From Yinghuangia soli (lineage in GTDB: Bacteria > Actinomycetota > Actinomycetes > Streptomycetales > Streptomycetaceae), in the NCBI RefSeq assembly GCF_021502675.1, contig NZ_JAKFHA010000001.1, positions 788,698 to 852,697 of the forward strand: a stretch of DNA of 64,000 nt, written 5' to 3'. The number at the start of each line of letters is the position of its first letter. The first letter of the stretch is position 1. Shown in pieces: positions 1 to 8,585 of this stretch. The notes under the pieces are model-generated. The model saw nothing but the letters and a program-made list of their open reading frames with translations, was not told the origin of the DNA and ran no database searches. The translations under genes were made by a program, and so were the position numbers.

Positions 1-60
1 CGGCGCCCCCCCCGGGCGCCCGCCCCCCCCCGGGGGGGGGCGCCCCCCCCCCCCGGCCCG
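1..60. repeat. GC homopolymer-rich low-complexity tract
   Basis: Runs of 8 to 12 C or G residues alternate so that the tract can fold on itself. It could be a terminator for a gene left of the window, or a sequencing or assembly problem. The next 190 bases up to the permease start hold no gene that I can support. Confidence 0.5.
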
Positions 61-249
61 GCCACGGACACTGCCGTGCCCCTGCCCCTCCCCCTGCCCG
101 TGCCCTTGGGCAACAGGACTTTCGTCCCTGCCGTACGTGTCTTACGCCCCGAGTTGCCCTGTTCTATCCATATAGAGTCGTACCCGTCCTCGCGACGTGG
201 GTGGAATCCCCCTCCGCCCGGCGAGCATCCGAAACGGGAGTGCGGCACC

Positions 250-1701
250 GTGACCATCTCGGACCCAGGGACCGAGGCCGAGCCCGGTCCCGATCCTGAT
301 CCCGACTCCGACTCCGGCAGACCGCGGCCGGAGGGCCCGCGGCCCGCCCGCGGCAGCCTCGGCCTCCTGGCCTGCACCGCGCTGGTGATCGGCAACATGA
401 TCGGCTCGGGCGTCTTCCTGCTCCCCGGCACGCTGGCGCCGTACGGCGGACTGGCGATCGTGGCGTGGTGCTTCACCTGCGCGGGGGCGCTGCTCCTCGC
501 GCTCGTGTTCGGGCGGTTCGCCCGGCTGCAGCCGCACACCGGCGGCCCGTACGCCTATGTGGAGCGCACGTTCGGCCGCTTCACCGGCTTCATGATCGGC
601 TGGGGCTACTGGATCGCGGTCTGGGTGGGCAATGCGGCGATCGCGATCGCCGCGGTGGGCTACCTGGCCTATTTCGTGCCCGCGCTCGAAGGCCGGGCGC
701 TGTCCTCCGCGCTGGTGGCGGTCGCCCTGTCGTGGGCGGCGACGTACCTGAACGTGCGCGGCGTGAAGGACGCGGGCTTCGTCGCGATACTGACCACCGC
801 GCTCAAGCTGATCCCGCTGGTGGGCATCGCGGTGGTCGGGCTGTTCTTCCTGGACCGCGGCGCGGTGCCGGAGTTCAACCCGACCGGCGGCTCGGCGTTC
901 CAGGGCATCACGGCCGCGGCGGCGCTCACGCTGTGGGCGTTCATCGGCATGGAGTCGGCCACGGTGCCGGCCGGCGACGTGAAGGACCCGCGGCGCACCA
1001 TCCCGCGCTCCACGATCCTGGGCGTGAGCGTGGCGTCCGCGGTCTACGTGCTGAGCACGTTCGTGGTGATGACGCTGGTGCCGGCCGGGCAGCTGGAGTC
1101 GTCCAGCGCGCCGTTCGCGGACGCCGCCGAGGTGATCGTGGGCAAGGCGGGCGGCTCGATCGTGGCCGCGGGCGGGCTGATCGCGTGCCTGGGGGCGATG
1201 TCGGGCTGGGTGATGCTGCAGGGGCAGGTGCCGATGGCCCTGGCCCGGGACGGGCTGTTCCCGAAGCGGTTCGGCGCGGTGAACCGGCACGGCTCCCCGG
1301 CGTACGGCCTGGTGTTCTCGAACGTGCTGGTGACCGTGCTGATCCTGATGACCGCGAACAGCGGGCTGGCCGGCCAGTTCAAGGAGATCATCCTGATCGC
1401 CACGCTGTCCTCGCTGATCCCGTACGGCATGACCGCGCTGGCACTGCTGAAGGTGATGCGCGCCGACCGGTCGCAGTTCCCGGGCTCGGCCTTCGCGAAG
1501 TACACGGCCATCGCGGTGCTGGCCGCCGCGTACTCGGCCTGGGCGATCTACGGCTCGGGCTGGGAGACGGTGTGGAAGGGGCTGGCCGCACTGGTCCTGG
1601 GCCTGCCCGTCTACTTCTGGCTGCGCCGCCGCGGCGACGGCCCGGACGCCTGGCAGGCCGACAGGACCGAGCGTCCGGCCCGGGCGGGAACAGCCCCCTA
1701 G
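250..1701 (+). CDS. APC-family amino-acid/polyamine antiporter-like permease (AdiC/PotE type)
   Basis: A 483-aa inner-membrane permease with about 12 hydrophobic segments. The first helix carries GNMIGSGVFLLPG, the substrate-binding unwound motif of the arginine/agmatine and putrescine exchangers in the APC superfamily. An acidic, Pro-rich N-terminal tail of about 35 residues (EPGPDPDPDSDSG) precedes helix 1. I chose the GTG at 250 because GGGAG sits 9 bases upstream; an in-frame ATG at 76 would add a Pro-rich, non-conserved stretch. No decarboxylase gene lies beside it, so the substrate cannot be assigned. It is transcribed in the same direction as fadA but separated by a regulatory-looking gap. 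Confidence 0.85.
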   Translation: MTISDPGTEAEPGPDPDPDSDSGRPRPEGPRPARGSLGLLACTALVIGNMIGSGVFLLPGTLAPYGGLAIVAWCFTCAGALLLALVFGRFARLQPHTGGPYAYVERTFGRFTGFMIGWGYWIAVWVGNAAIAIAAVGYLAYFVPALEGRALSSALVAVALSWAATYLNVRGVKDAGFVAILTTALKLIPLVGIAVVGLFFLDRGAVPEFNPTGGSAFQGITAAAALTLWAFIGMESATVPAGDVKDPRRTIPRSTILGVSVASAVYVLSTFVVMTLVPAGQLESSSAPFADAAEVIVGKAGGSIVAAGGLIACLGAMSGWVMLQGQVPMALARDGLFPKRFGAVNRHGSPAYGLVFSNVLVTVLILMTANSGLAGQFKEIILIATLSSLIPYGMTALALLKVMRADRSQFPGSAFAKYTAIAVLAAAYSAWAIYGSGWETVWKGLAALVLGLPVYFWLRRRGDGPDAWQADRTERPARAGTAP

Positions 1702-1711
1702 GCGATCTGGT

Positions 1712-1723
1712 TACTCATGAGTA
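1712..1723. promoter_or_regulatory. 12-bp perfect palindrome upstream of fadAB, candidate operator
   Basis: TACTCATGAGTA is a perfect palindrome 39 bases before the thiolase start, with a possible -10 (TAGCAT) overlapping its right edge. Fatty-acid degradation operons in actinomycetes are commonly repressed by TetR-type acyl-CoA-sensing regulators binding such sites. The regulator itself is not in the window. Confidence 0.5.
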
Positions 1724-1762
1724 GCATGTGCCCGTAACCCTTCCACGAGGAGTGCTGCCACT

Positions 1763-2965
1763 GTGTCTCGTCACCCCAGGGACGTCGTCTTCGTCGACGG
1801 TGTCCGAACCCCCTTCGGCAAGGCCGGCCCCAAGGGCATCTACCACGAGACCCGCGCCGACGACCTGGTCATCGCCTGCATCCGCGAGCTGCTGCGCCGC
1901 AACCCGCAGCTGCCGGGCGAGAAGGTGGACGAGGTCGCAATCGCGGCCACCACGCAGATCGGCGACCAGGGTCTGACCATCGGCCGCACCACGGCTCTCC
2001 TGTCCGGCCTGCCGAACACCGTCCCGGGCTACTCGGTCGACCGCATGTGCGCGGGCGCCATGACCGCGGTCACCAACGTGGCCGGCGGCATCGCGCTGGG
2101 CGCGCTGGACATCGCCATCGCGGGCGGCGTGGAGCACATGGGCCGCCACCCGATGGGCGAGCAGGCCGACCCGAACCCGCGCATCATCGCGGAGAAGCTG
2201 GTCGACATGTCCGCGCTGAGCATGGGCATGACCGCGGAGAACATCCACGACCGGTTCCCGCAGCTGACCAAGGAGCGCGCCGACGCGTTCGCGGTCGGCA
2301 GCCAGGACAAGGCCGCGAAGGCGTACGCCGACGGCAAGATCCAGCCGGACCTGGTCCCGGTCGCGGTGCGCTCCGCGGAGAAGGGCTACGGCCTGGCCAC
2401 CGAGGACGAGCCGCCGCGCCCCGGCACCACGCTGGAGAACCTCGCCGCGCTGAAGACCCCGTTCCGGGTCCGCGGCCGGGTCACCGCGGGCAACGCCGCG
2501 GGCCTGAACGACGGCGCGACCGCCGCGATCCTGGCGTCCGAGGAGACCGCGCGCGAGCTCGGCCTGCCGGTCAAGATGCGCCTGGTGCAGTACGCGTTCG
2601 CGGGTGTGGAGCCGGAGGTCATGGGCATCGGCCCGGTGCCGGCCACCGAGAAGGCGCTGGAGCGCGCCGGCCTGACCATCGACGACATCGGCCTGTTCGA
2701 GCTGAACGAGGCGTTCGCGGTGCAGGTCCTGTCGTTCCTGGACCACTACGGCATCGCCGACGACGACCCGCGGGTCAACAAGTACGGCGGCGCCATCGCG
2801 TTCGGCCACCCGCTGGCCTCGTCCGGCGTGCGTCTGATGACGCAGCTGGCGCGGCAGTTCGAGGAGCACCCCGAGGTCCGCTACGGCCTGACGTCGATGT
2901 GCATCGGCCTCGGCATGGGCGGAACGGTCATCTGGGAGAACCCCCACTGGGAGGGCGACAAGTGA
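1763..2965 (+). CDS. fadA: Acetyl-CoA C-acyltransferase (3-ketoacyl-CoA thiolase)
   Basis: Thiolytic cleavage of 3-ketoacyl-CoA to acetyl-CoA plus a shortened acyl-CoA, the last step of beta-oxidation. At 400 aa it has normal thiolase length. The acyl-accepting cysteine is in DRMCAGAMTAV near residue 96, the NEAF motif follows, the catalytic histidine is in FGHPLASSG near residue 350, and the second cysteine is in MCIGLGMGG near residue 379. The GTG start has GAGGAG about 10 bases upstream. It overlaps fadB by four bases (GTGA), so the two are translationally coupled. Confidence 0.95.
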   Translation: MSRHPRDVVFVDGVRTPFGKAGPKGIYHETRADDLVIACIRELLRRNPQLPGEKVDEVAIAATTQIGDQGLTIGRTTALLSGLPNTVPGYSVDRMCAGAMTAVTNVAGGIALGALDIAIAGGVEHMGRHPMGEQADPNPRIIAEKLVDMSALSMGMTAENIHDRFPQLTKERADAFAVGSQDKAAKAYADGKIQPDLVPVAVRSAEKGYGLATEDEPPRPGTTLENLAALKTPFRVRGRVTAGNAAGLNDGATAAILASEETARELGLPVKMRLVQYAFAGVEPEVMGIGPVPATEKALERAGLTIDDIGLFELNEAFAVQVLSFLDHYGIADDDPRVNKYGGAIAFGHPLASSGVRLMTQLARQFEEHPEVRYGLTSMCIGLGMGGTVIWENPHWEGDK

Positions 2966-5073
2966 CGGACCTCAAGCAGCTCGCCGAGGAGATCTTCCCC
3001 GACGAACTCGTCACCCACTTCCCGGTGCGGCTTCTCGACCTCCCGTACGGCGCGGGCAAGTTCGCGCTGATCACGATGGACAACGGGTTCGACCACACCA
3101 AGCCGACCACGTTCGGCCCGGCGGGTCTCGCCGAGCTGGGCGCGGCGCTCGACCAGGTCGAGGCGTACGCCGCGGCCGGCGAGATCGTCGCCGCGGGTGT
3201 GACCGGCAAGCCGTTCATCTTCGCGGTGGGCGCCGACCTCAAGGGCGTCGGCGTCATCAAGAACCGGGACCAGGCGCTGGCCATCGGCCAGGCCGGGCAC
3301 GACGCGTTCCGCCGCCTGCGGAACCTCTCGGTGCCGACCTTCGCGTTCTACAACGGCGCGGCGATGGGCGGCGGCGTCGAGATCGGCCTCGCGTGCACGT
3401 ACCGGACGATCTCGTCCGCGGTGCCGGCCCTCTCGCTGCCGGAGTGCTTCCTCGGCCTGGTGCCGGGCTGGGGCGGCTGCACGCTGCTCCCCAACCTGAT
3501 CGGCCCCGAGAAGGCGATCACGGTCGTCATCGAGAACGCGCTGAACCAGAACAAGCAGCTGAACGGCCCCAAGGCGTTCGAGCTCGGCATCGCCGACGTG
3601 CTGCTCGACCCGGCGGACTTCATCGCCGAGTCGCTGCGCTGGGCCTCGCGCGTGCTGTCCGGCGACATCGTGGTCGAGCGGCCCGAGTTCGACCGCGGCG
3701 AGGGCTGGGACAACGCCATCGCGACCGGCAAGTTCATCGCCGACATGAAGGTGTCGGGCGCCTCGCCGGCCCCGTACCGCGCGCTGGAGATCATCGACGC
3801 GGCCCGCAGCGGCGACGTCGATGCCGGCTTCGCGCTCGAGGACGAGGCCCTCGCGGACCTCATCATGGGCGACGAACTGCGCGCCGGGCTCTACTCGTTC
3901 GACCTGATCCAGAAGCGCGCCAAGCGCCCGGCCGGGGCTCCGGACCGCGCGCTGGCCCGCCCGGTGACCAAGGTCGGCGTGGTCGGTGCGGGCCTGATGG
4001 CCTCGCAGCTCGCCCTCCTCTTCGCGCGCCGCCTGGGTGTGCCGGTCGTGCTGACAGACATCGACCAGGAGCGCGTGGACAAGGGCGTCGGCTACGTGCA
4101 CGCCGAGATCGACAAGCAGCTCGCGAAGAAGCGCCTGAGCCCGGACGCGGCCAACCGCTACAAGGCCCTGGTCTCCGGCTCGCTGTCGAAGGACGCGTTC
4201 GCGGACGCGGACTTCGTCATCGAGGCCGTCTTCGAGGAGATGTCGGTCAAGCAGCAGGTGTTCGCCGAGGTCGAGGCCGTCGTCTCGGACACCTGCATCC
4301 TGGCCACCAACACCTCCTCGCTGTCGGTCACCGAGATGGCGTCGAAGCTGAACCACCCGGAGCGGGTCGTCGGCTTCCACTTCTTCAACCCGGTCGCGGT
4401 GCTTCCGCTGCTCGAGGTCGTGCGCGCGGAGCAGACCGACGACGCGTCGCTCGCCACCGCGTTCGGCGTCGCCAAGCAGCTGAAGAAGACCGCGGTGCTG
4501 GTCAAGGACGCGCCGGCCTTCGTGGTCAACCGCATCCTGACCCGCTTCCTCGGCGAGGTCCTCGCGGCCGTCGACGAGGGCACCCCGATCGAGGTCGCCG
4601 ACAAGGCCCTGCAGCCGCTGGGCCTGCCGATGTCCCCGATGGTGCTCCTCGAACTCGTCGGCCCGGCGGTCGCGGCCCACGTGGCGGGCACCCTGAACGC
4701 CGCGTTCCCGGAGCGCTTCGGCGTCTCGGAGAACCTGGAGCGCGTGGTCAAGGCGGGCAAGCGCTCGTTCCTGACCTGGGCGTCCGGCGCCCCCGAGGTC
4801 GACCCGGAGGTCGCCGCGCTCATGGAGGTCGGCTCCGCGCCGCTCACCTCCGAGCAGGTCCGCGAGCGCGCGCTCGCGGCGCTGGCCACCGAGATCCGCC
4901 TCATGCTCGACGAGGGCGTCGTCCAGGCTCCGCAGGACATCGACCTGTGCATGATCACCGGTGCGGGCTGGCCGTTCCACCTGGGCGGCATCACGCCGTA
5001 CCTGGACCGCGCGGGCGTGTCGGAGAAGGTCACCGGCAAGCGCTTCCTGGACCCGGGCGTGGCCTCGGTCTGA
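2962..5073 (+). CDS. fadB: Fatty-acid oxidation complex alpha subunit: enoyl-CoA hydratase / 3-hydroxyacyl-CoA dehydrogenase
   Basis: A 703-aa bifunctional beta-oxidation enzyme. An N-terminal crotonase domain (about residues 10-310) keeps both glutamate regions, GGGVEIGLACTYR and LPECFLGLVPGWGG. An NAD-binding 3-hydroxyacyl-CoA dehydrogenase domain begins with GVVGAGLMASQL near residue 338 and has HFFNPVAVLPLLE near 472. Two C-terminal dehydrogenase helical domains complete it. The GTG at 2962 overlaps the fadA stop, which fixes the start. With FadA it should form the alpha2beta2 complex. The order thiolase then FadB is the usual actinobacterial one. Confidence 0.95.
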   Translation: MTDLKQLAEEIFPDELVTHFPVRLLDLPYGAGKFALITMDNGFDHTKPTTFGPAGLAELGAALDQVEAYAAAGEIVAAGVTGKPFIFAVGADLKGVGVIKNRDQALAIGQAGHDAFRRLRNLSVPTFAFYNGAAMGGGVEIGLACTYRTISSAVPALSLPECFLGLVPGWGGCTLLPNLIGPEKAITVVIENALNQNKQLNGPKAFELGIADVLLDPADFIAESLRWASRVLSGDIVVERPEFDRGEGWDNAIATGKFIADMKVSGASPAPYRALEIIDAARSGDVDAGFALEDEALADLIMGDELRAGLYSFDLIQKRAKRPAGAPDRALARPVTKVGVVGAGLMASQLALLFARRLGVPVVLTDIDQERVDKGVGYVHAEIDKQLAKKRLSPDAANRYKALVSGSLSKDAFADADFVIEAVFEEMSVKQQVFAEVEAVVSDTCILATNTSSLSVTEMASKLNHPERVVGFHFFNPVAVLPLLEVVRAEQTDDASLATAFGVAKQLKKTAVLVKDAPAFVVNRILTRFLGEVLAAVDEGTPIEVADKALQPLGLPMSPMVLLELVGPAVAAHVAGTLNAAFPERFGVSENLERVVKAGKRSFLTWASGAPEVDPEVAALMEVGSAPLTSEQVRERALAALATEIRLMLDEGVVQAPQDIDLCMITGAGWPFHLGGITPYLDRAGVSEKVTGKRFLDPGVASV

Positions 5074-5155
5074 ACGTCCTGAGCGGATCGGACCGGTCCT
5101 GAATGATCTTGACCGGGCCGAACCGATCCGCTCCGGCAGCATCACCGCGGGACAC

Positions 5156-5193
5156 GAAGGCGCCGCCCCCTCCGGCAAGGGGGCGGCGCCTTC
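5156..5193. terminator. Bidirectional terminator between fadB and glutaminase
   Basis: A perfect 15-bp stem (GAAGGCGCCGCCCCC and its complement) with an 8-base loop lies between the convergent fadB and glutaminase genes. A related element occurs at 6747-6782. Confidence 0.85.
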
Positions 5194-5258
5194 GCCGTTG
5201 CGGCGATGCGCGTCATGCGGGACAGCGCGCGCCGGCGGCAACCCGCGCGACACCCCTG

Positions 5259-6620
5259 CTACGGGACTCCTGGCTCCCCCGGCTCTCCCAGCTCCCCCGG
5301 CTCTCCCAGTTCCCCTGGCTCCCCCGGCTCGCCCAGTTCGCACCAGGCCAAGGCCTGATCGCGGGTCGTGAACCTCCTCCAGGGCACTGGACGGTCCCGG
5401 GCCACTGCCAGGAACGTCTGCTGCGCGGCGACCGCGACATGGTGTCCGCGGGCGGCAAGGTCGGCCAGAACCGCTGCCAACGCGGTGGCCTGGCCCGCCA
5501 CGACACCCGTCACCGCGGTCAGATCCAGCAGCACCCAGCCCGGAACCGGCGGCGTGACCTCCCGGACCGCCCGCAGAACCGCCTCCATCTCGGTGAACTC
5601 CAGCGTCCCCTGGGCGCTGACGACCGCGATGCTCCGGCCGCCCCGCTCGATCCGCTGCGCACCGGTCACGGTCGCCGCATGGACCCCGGACTTGTGCATC
5701 AAGTGCAGCCCGAAGCGGGCCGACATCTCGGTGAGGGCCGCCACACCCCGCACCGGATTCCCGGCCTGGTTCAGCGGGGGACTGTAGACGGCGACGCCGA
5801 AACGCCCGGGACTGCACGCGATCAAACCGCCCGCGACCCCGCTCTTGGCCGGCAGGCCGACATCGAGCAACCACTGCCCGGCCCCGTCGTACATCCCGCA
5901 GGTAGCCATGATCGCCAGGGTCCTGACCGCGTCCGGCTCGGCGACGACCTGCTCGCCGCTGACCGGGTTGCGGCCGCCGCCGGCGAGGGTGGCGGCCATG
6001 ACCGCCAGATCGGCCGCGGTGACGCGGACGGCGCACTGGCGGAAGTAGACGTCGACCGCCTCGTCCGGGTCGCCGTCCAGGGAACCGGCCGAGCGCATCA
6101 GGTACGCCAGGGCCCGATTGCGGTCCCCGGTCCGGGCCTCGCTGGCGTAGACGTCCTCGTCGACGTCCAACTCCCGTCCGGCGAAAGCCGACAGCACCCG
6201 CAGAATGCGCCCGAACCTCTCCGCCGGGCTCTCGGCCCGCACCAAGGCCGTCGTGGCGATCGCCCCGGCGTTGACCATCGGATTGGCCGGTCGACCGGTG
6301 CCCGGCTCCAGGCTGACGGCGTTGAACGAGTCGCCGCTCGGCTCGGCCCCCACGCGCCGGAGCATCTCCTGCGGTCCCAGGTCGCCCACGGCCAAGGCGT
6401 ACACGAACGGCTTGGACACCGACTGGATGGTGAACGGCAGATCGGCCTCCCCGGCCTGGTACCGGTGCCCGGCCATGCTGCACAGTGCCAGCCCGAAGGC
6501 ATCCGGATCGGCCAGTGCAAGCTGCGGGATGTACGCCGCGACCTCACCGTCCCGCAGCACGGCCAGCCGGCCGTGCAACTCCTCCAAGGCCGCGGTGACC
6601 GGATCATCCACGCCCGCCAC
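5259..6620 (-). CDS. glsA: Glutaminase A with C-terminal STAS domain
   Basis: Serine-dependent beta-lactamase-fold glutaminase converting glutamine to glutamate and ammonia. The N-terminal 310 residues carry FTIQSVSKPFVYALA (the S-x-x-K nucleophile region) and NPMVNAGAIA. A STAS domain follows (about 320-420), a known fusion in actinobacterial glutaminases. At 453 aa it ends with a tail of repeated GEPGEL/GEPGEP units (bases 5259-5340), which looks like a recent repeat expansion into the stop region. The GTG start at 6620 has GAGGG just upstream. STAS domains often sense nucleotides or partner proteins, so enzyme activity may be modulated; that is inference. Confidence 0.9.
   Translation of the reverse strand: MAGVDDPVTAALEELHGRLAVLRDGEVAAYIPQLALADPDAFGLALCSMAGHRYQAGEADLPFTIQSVSKPFVYALAVGDLGPQEMLRRVGAEPSGDSFNAVSLEPGTGRPANPMVNAGAIATTALVRAESPAERFGRILRVLSAFAGRELDVDEDVYASEARTGDRNRALAYLMRSAGSLDGDPDEAVDVYFRQCAVRVTAADLAVMAATLAGGGRNPVSGEQVVAEPDAVRTLAIMATCGMYDGAGQWLLDVGLPAKSGVAGGLIACSPGRFGVAVYSPPLNQAGNPVRGVAALTEMSARFGLHLMHKSGVHAATVTGAQRIERGGRSIAVVSAQGTLEFTEMEAVLRAVREVTPPVPGWVLLDLTAVTGVVAGQATALAAVLADLAARGHHVAVAAQQTFLAVARDRPVPWRRFTTRDQALAWCELGEPGEPGELGEPGELGEPGEPGVP
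5262..5343. repeat. Short tandem repeats coding the GEPGEL tail of glutaminase
   Basis: Nine-base units of the type CTCCCCCGG(C/T)T recur imperfectly and encode Gly-Glu-Pro/Leu repeats at the extreme C-terminus of the glutaminase. Length variation between strains would be expected. Confidence 0.6.
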
Positions 6621-6746
6621 CGTCCCTCACCCGCAAGCCCGACGGGCACGTTGCGCATCACCGAGATCTGCCGCCACAAGGTCCACCTTCCGACAATGCT
6701 CACCAGCCGACCACTCGAAAGGCCCGACCACCCGGACAGCGCAAAA

Positions 6747-6782
6747 GGCACGCCGCCACCCTTCGGCAAGGGGGCGGCGCCT
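6747..6782. terminator. Imperfect stem-loop related to the one at 5156
   Basis: It lies between the Imm7 gene and the glutaminase start, both on the minus strand. The right arm and following bases are identical over about 25 nt to the terminator at 5156-5193, while the left arm is interrupted. Its position after the Imm7 stop suggests a terminator for that gene. Confidence 0.6.
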
Positions 6783-6817
6783 TCGCCGTGCGCGGGGCTC
6801 GCGGCGGCCCGCCGAGC

Positions 6818-7219
6818 TCAGTCCGTGGCGGGGAAGGGGTCCTCCAGCAGCGGGATACAGGGCGACAGCAGCGCATCCGGACACTCGGCCACGCTCCCCC
6901 GCACCATCCTGAACACCCGGAATTCGTTCTCGTGTCCGCGCCACTCGTCGTCGTGCACATGCAGCAGGCCGTATGACCCCGGCGCTCGGCGCCCGACCTC
7001 GCCGAAAAAGGCGATGACACCCGCATGCCGGTGGTTCGGCATCCCGCCGAAGTGCACAAACAGCTCGCCGTTCATCCAGCGCAGATCCAGAAGGTAGGGG
7101 CTGTCGATCTCCCGGATGCGGTCCCGAAGCTCCGCGGCGATGCCCTGGAGCCGCCCGTCATCCTCGTCCTCGGCGCCCGCGCTCTCCAGCACATGAACCC
7201 ACCCGTGGTACTCGAACAT
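6818..7219 (-). CDS. Imm7-family immunity protein (orphan)
   Basis: A 133-aa soluble protein matching the Imm7 family of polymorphic-toxin immunity proteins. Visible hallmarks are the start MFEYHGWV, LDLRWMNGELFVHFGG, GSYGLLHVHDDEW, NEFRVFRMVRG and the tail LSPCIPLLEDP. Imm7 members normally protect against a toxin domain delivered by a large secreted protein. No toxin gene is visible in the window, so this looks like an orphan immunity gene guarding against kin toxins. The start region is duplicated in tandem (7201-7277), creating a second, immediately terminated copy of the N-terminus upstream. Confidence 0.85.
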   Translation of the reverse strand: MFEYHGWVHVLESAGAEDEDDGRLQGIAAELRDRIREIDSPYLLDLRWMNGELFVHFGGMPNHRHAGVIAFFGEVGRRAPGSYGLLHVHDDEWRGHENEFRVFRMVRGSVAECPDALLSPCIPLLEDPFPATD

Positions 7220-7277
7220 GCGCGGACCCTACCGAGGAACTCACCCGTGGGACTCGAACATGCGCGGACCCTACCGA
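7201..7277. repeat. 42-bp tandem duplication of the Imm7 start region
   Basis: Two 35-base copies (7201-7235 and 7243-7277) differ at one position and are offset by 42 bases. On the minus strand the upstream copy reads as a seven-codon ORF MFESHG-stop ending just before the real gene. Confidence 0.85.
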
Positions 7278-7397
7278 CCCGGAACCCCCATCCCACCCCA
7301 CGCGTTCTTGGACCAAGGGGGCCTTCAGCCAGCCGATTTGCACCCACCATTGCCATCCCCGCCCACTCCTCCCCCTCCCACCAGGCATGATGAGGCG

Positions 7398-7835
7398 ATG
7401 AACCGAAGCGAATGGCCGCTGCGCGTCCGCCAAGCCTCCGCTGCCTGGGGCGCGGCCCGGGTCGCCCTCGGCGTCCTGGCGATCACCGCCCCGCCCGTCG
7501 CCTCCCGCCCCTGGGTCGGCCGCGACGTCGAGAACCCGGGCGGCACCGTCTTCGCCAAGGCCCTGGGCGTACGCGACATCGCCCTCGGCGCGGGCACCGC
7601 CGTCTCCGCCCTCACCGGCCGCGGCTTCACGACCTGGGCCCTGGCCTCCGCGGGCGCCGACCTCGGCGACACCCTCATCACCCGCCGCCACTGGGACGGC
7701 CTCCCCCGCACCCGCGCCGCCATCGTCGCCCTCGCCGGAGCGTCCGCCGTCGCAGGCGTCGCCCTCGCCGCGGCCGACCCCCTGGCCCGCCGCTCGGAAG
7801 CCCGCCGCGCCGCCGGCGTCACCGCAGGCACCTGA
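7398..7835 (+). CDS. Conserved small membrane protein of unknown function
   Basis: A 145-aa protein with three or four weak hydrophobic segments: AAWGAARVALGVLAITAP, KALGVRDIALGAGTAVSAL, WALASAGADLGDTLI, and AAIVALAGASAVAGVALAA. I recognise the general pattern of small actinobacterial integral membrane proteins but cannot assign a function. ATG 7398 is chosen because GAGG sits a few bases before it; longer in-frame extensions run through the repeat region. It may be co-transcribed with the next gene, about 100 bases downstream. Confidence 0.7.
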   Translation: MNRSEWPLRVRQASAAWGAARVALGVLAITAPPVASRPWVGRDVENPGGTVFAKALGVRDIALGAGTAVSALTGRGFTTWALASAGADLGDTLITRRHWDGLPRTRAAIVALAGASAVAGVALAAADPLARRSEARRAAGVTAGT

Positions 7836-7936
7836 CCGCTGCCCGGGCCAGGCAAGATCACAAAAGGCGCCGCAAACGGAATCCGCCCTACCGCTCGCCA
7901 TTGATACTTGCACCGGCGCGGGCTACATCTGACGGC

Positions 7937-8383
7937 GTGACAGATGACGCGAAAGACCTCGCCGCGGCCGCCCGCGAAGCCGTGCTCGCCCACGTCCGCC
8001 ACTGGAACAACCAGGACAAAGACTCCTGGCTCAAGATCCTCGCCGACGACGTCCGCTACGAAGACCCGCCCGGCACCGTCGCCGGCATCGGCCGCGACGT
8101 CATGTCCGTCCAGGCCTGGGACAAGTCCTTCACCCCCACCAAGACCTGGATCCTCGAACCGGTCCTCATCATCGCCTGCGGCCGCGAGGCCCAGGTCCAC
8201 ATGCGCAACCACGGCTCCGTGGCCGGCAAGCCCGCGTGGGTCGACAGCATCGAACTCTGGCGCGTGAACGACGAAGGCCTCGTCGACTCCGTCCGCGCCT
8301 TCTGGGAACCCCCGGCCGAAATCCGCTCGCACCTCGGCCTGTCCACCTGGGAAGGCGAAACCTCCCTCGCCCCCGAGGCCTGA
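7937..8383 (+). CDS. SnoaL/NTF2-like domain protein
   Basis: A 148-aa single-domain protein with the cone-shaped NTF2/ketosteroid-isomerase pattern: an N-terminal helix (REAVLAHVRHWNNQDKDSWLKIL), then ADDVRYEDPPGTVAG, then beta strands ending in a variable tail. Members bind small hydrophobic substrates, as isomerases, hydratases or non-catalytic binders. The GTG at 7937 gives the expected N-terminus. No neighbour specifies the ligand. Confidence 0.75.
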   Translation: MTDDAKDLAAAAREAVLAHVRHWNNQDKDSWLKILADDVRYEDPPGTVAGIGRDVMSVQAWDKSFTPTKTWILEPVLIIACGREAQVHMRNHGSVAGKPAWVDSIELWRVNDEGLVDSVRAFWEPPAEIRSHLGLSTWEGETSLAPEA

Positions 8384-8406
8384 GCCGACCGGAACCGCCG
8401 CGCGCA

Positions 8407-8428
8407 GGCGTCCCTTTCGGGGGACGCC
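8407..8428. terminator. Terminator hairpin after the SnoaL-like gene
   Basis: GGCGTCCC and GGGACGCC form an 8-bp stem with a 6-base loop, 24 bases after the stop at 8383. Confidence 0.65.
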
Positions 8429-8585
8429 CGCAGCTCCGATCCGATGGTCGGATGATCCGAACAGGGCGGCCGAGCCGACGACTTGCCCGGTTCGGGGAAA
8501 TGCCGACGCCTCCCCCGCGCGGATGCCACCCTGATCGGCAAGGCGGCACGCGGTGGGTGCCGTCAGGCGCGGGAAAGGGGGCACC

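Noticed and set aside
2881-6483. Long minus-strand ORF of 1200 aa opposite fadB and glsA
   Set aside because: The high-GC third-position bias creates antisense frames. The translation is Arg/His/Gly-rich without domains, and true genes occupy the same bases.
5174-6790. Composite transposon around glutaminase
   Set aside because: The repeated stem-loops are short, carry no transposase or target duplications, and fit terminators better.
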